From Clostridia bacterium (GTDB taxonomy: Bacteria; Bacillota; Clostridia; Oscillospirales; CAG-272), in NCBI GenBank assembly GCA_017504625.1, contig JAFVQU010000016.1, forward strand, positions 73,129 to 117,348: a stretch of 44,220 nucleotides of DNA, given 5' to 3'. Position numbers and translations under genes: made by a program. Shown piece by piece: positions 43,048 through 44,220 of this stretch. Within the stretch, counting starts at the first letter, position 1. Every line of letters begins with the position of its first letter. The notes under the pieces are model-generated. The model did not search any database. It worked only from the letters and a program-made list of their open reading frames with translations, and was not told the DNA's origin.

Positions 43048-43764
43048 TTATTTATATTCAACCCTGATCCCCCAGCTTTGTGCGTAGGTGTCAATGTATG
43101 AGCCTCGCTCGCACACGATGACGAGAGCGGGGGAGCAGTATTCAAACGCTCCGTATTCGACCGAGATCACGGACGCGGGTACTTCAATTCGATGCAACGC
43201 GCGGCAACCCGAGAATGCAAACCAACCGATCTCCTCGATTCCGTCGGGGATAATTACTTCTTGCACGGACGAATTTTTGAATGCCTCGTCGCCGATGCGA
43301 ATTAATTTGACCTCGTTCACGGTTTGAGGAATCGTGACCGATGTCTTATCGCCGACGTATTCTCCAAGAGTCAACTTTTGCTCAATAACTTCATATTTAT
43401 ATAGTGTGCTTGCCGAGGTCTGCTCGATCTGCTCGGGATATACGTCGTGTCTATCGTTTCGGCTTGATGAATTGCTCTCATTGTTTGCCGTATTGCCCGA
43501 TTGCTGCTTCAGTCCGGATATCTCCTTTTGCAATGCCTCGATCTCGCTCTCATATCCGTGCTTGAGTATGAATTTTTCTTCGCGTTCAGTGATCAATTCG
43601 TTTTGCATTGATTCGAGAAGTGCGGCATAGTGATCAAGCTGTACCTTGTAGCTGTCAATGACTAATTTGGAGGTTTGAATATTATCTCCCGCACTTTCTT
43701 TTGCACAGGAGCATAGCAGGGCACCAAGACAGAGAATAAGTAATGCGAATTTTAAAAGCTTCAT
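43048..43764 (-). CDS. Leucine-rich-repeat (BspA-like) lipoprotein with coiled coil
   Basis: This 238-residue surface protein has a lipoprotein signal with lipobox LLCSC (Cys20). A long coiled-coil stretch follows (about 40-90, LESMQNELITEREEKFILKHGYESEIEALQKEI in the sequence context), then a Ser/Asn-rich linker. The C-terminal domain has BspA-type leucine-rich repeats: IGDEAFKNSSVQEVIIPDGI, IGWFAFSGCRALHRIEVPAS and YGAFEYCSPALVIVC. Such repeats are common in surface proteins of gut bacteria and bind proteins or host ligands. The ribosome site AGGAAGG fits the ATG. No partner gene is adjacent. The role as an adhesin or structural factor is inference. Confidence 0.82.
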   Translation of the reverse strand: MKLLKFALLILCLGALLCSCAKESAGDNIQTSKLVIDSYKVQLDHYAALLESMQNELITEREEKFILKHGYESEIEALQKEISGLKQQSGNTANNESNSSSRNDRHDVYPEQIEQTSASTLYKYEVIEQKLTLGEYVGDKTSVTIPQTVNEVKLIRIGDEAFKNSSVQEVIIPDGIEEIGWFAFSGCRALHRIEVPASVISVEYGAFEYCSPALVIVCERGSYIDTYAQSWGIRVEYK

Positions 43765-43917
43765 TTGATTTCCTTCCTTTTATATACGTATTCCGCGCGT
43801 GCGGTAATAAAGTATATGCCGTACTTGTCCGATTTACTACAAAATAACTACAATTTTGAAGTGAAGCAAGTATTTTTTGTTAAAAATAAAAAATAATGAG
43901 AAAATTCAAAATATCTA

Positions 43918-43946
43918 TTGACAAGTCGGTTGATTTGTGATAAAAT
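43918..43946 (+). promoter_or_regulatory. Promoter of the tRNA gene
   Basis: TTGACA (43918-43923), 17-base spacer, TAAAAT (43941-43946). A small stem GCTGT/ACAGC (43953-43968) lies between it and the tRNA. Confidence 0.8.
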
Positions 43947-43982
43947 TTAAAGGCTGTCGTAAAACAGCACCGTTTTATAAAC

Positions 43983-44059
43983 GGGCCAATAGCTCAGTTG
44001 GTTAGAGCTACCGGCTCATAACCGGTCGGTCCGGGGTTCGAGTCCCTGTTGGCCCACCA
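43983..44059 (+). tRNA. tRNA with anticodon CAT (probably elongator tRNA-Met)
   Basis: The 77-base gene folds as a complete cloverleaf: acceptor stem GGGCCAA/TTGGCCC, D arm AGCTCAGTTGGTTAGAGC, anticodon arm ACCGG-CTCATAA-CCGGT with CAT at 44017-44019, T arm with GGTTCGAGTC, and an encoded CCA end. CAT is used by elongator Met and by Ile (when C34 is modified to lysidine). It is not an initiator, which would have a mismatch at the top of the acceptor stem and GGG/CCC pairs in the anticodon stem. The general sequence suits Met, but tRNA-Ile(CAT) cannot be excluded without tRNAscan scores. Confidence 0.93.
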
Positions 44060-44110
44060 ATCACTTTAAAATCACCTTGAAAATTTTTCAAAAAACTTTC
44101 AAAAAAGGTA

Positions 44111-44139
44111 TTGACAAGGAGGGAAGAAAGTGATATAAT
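44111..44139 (+). promoter_or_regulatory. Strong promoter, possibly of an rRNA operon beyond the window
   Basis: TTGACA (44111-44116), 17-base spacer, TATAAT (44134-44139), both perfect. The following leader has no ribosome site or reading frame up to 44220 and contains TTGACAATTGAACAACAG, which resembles leaders of rRNA operons in Clostridia. The rRNA genes themselves are not in the window, so this is a prediction. Confidence 0.6.
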
Positions 44140-44220
44140 AGACAAGCTCACGAAAAAAAGGGTGAGCGATTGAAACTTGACAATTGAACAACAGAAGATA
44201 GAAGTACAAAGCAAAAAAGC

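Noticed and set aside
44008-44214. Minus-strand frame ending in GPTGTRTPDRPVMSR
   Set aside because: This peptide is the well-known false translation of the reverse strand of a tRNA gene, and it overlaps the tRNA at 43983-44059.

Overview
The window is a chromosomal segment of a low-to-mid GC Gram-positive bacterium of the class Clostridia (Bacillota), most like the uncultured gut lineages around Oscillospirales/Christensenellales. Pointers are the HrcA/CIRCE heat-shock control, an McsA-McsB-ClpC operon, a Dlt-like wall-modification operon, a Gram-positive type LexA box before uvrB, a Na+-pumping decarboxylase operon, and strong sigma-A type promoters (TTGACA-17-TATAAT). The placement is inferred from gene content only. 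No phage, insertion sequence, integrase or CRISPR array is visible; this is core genome with a few accessory touches.

Layout. 1-4028: 3' part of a DltA/C/B/D-like operon (adenylating ligase, carrier protein, MBOAT acyltransferase, SGNH protein, lipoprotein). 4080-10325: CIRCE-controlled hrcA-grpE-dnaK-dnaJ-prmA. 10531-11757: LytTR regulator plus LiaF-like membrane protein. 11793-14126 (minus): ABC importer of the sulfonate/nitrate/pyrimidine-precursor type. 14248-16420: galE-galM. 16452-18278 (minus): murI and a threonine-aldolase-like enzyme. 18388-22466 (minus): mcsA, a degenerate mcsB, and clpC, without ctsR. 22697-27761: biotin-dependent Na+ decarboxylase/transcarboxylase operon. 27924-29949: rsmE and a CdaR/PucR-type regulator. 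30127-32823: S41 protease, greA, membrane protein. 32907-33246: two tandem candidate small RNAs, each with its own promoter and terminator. 33312-38483: LexA-box uvrB, then uvrA. 38566-41231: PHP phosphatase, DUF5662 protein, D,D-carboxypeptidase. 41301-43005: GH36-like glycosidase. 43048-43764 (minus): leucine-rich-repeat lipoprotein. 43983-44059: tRNA(CAT), followed by a strong promoter that may start an rRNA operon outside the window.

The genes cover protein quality control (HrcA regulon, ClpC/McsA), envelope modification (Dlt-like, MurI, D,D-carboxypeptidase), galactose use (GalE, GalM, GH36), Na+-coupled energy metabolism and nucleotide excision repair. Points most worth a second look: (i) an McsB homologue that has lost the catalytic cysteine and both main motifs, beside a ClpC that still has both phosphoarginine-binding glutamates; (ii) the two unassigned small RNAs between 32907 and 33250; (iii) the divergent 12S-like carboxyltransferase with a four-cysteine cluster inside a Na+ pump operon; (iv) two families of intergenic hairpin repeats, one showing compensatory base changes between its copies; (v) an in-frame 36-bp tandem repeat in the MBOAT gene.
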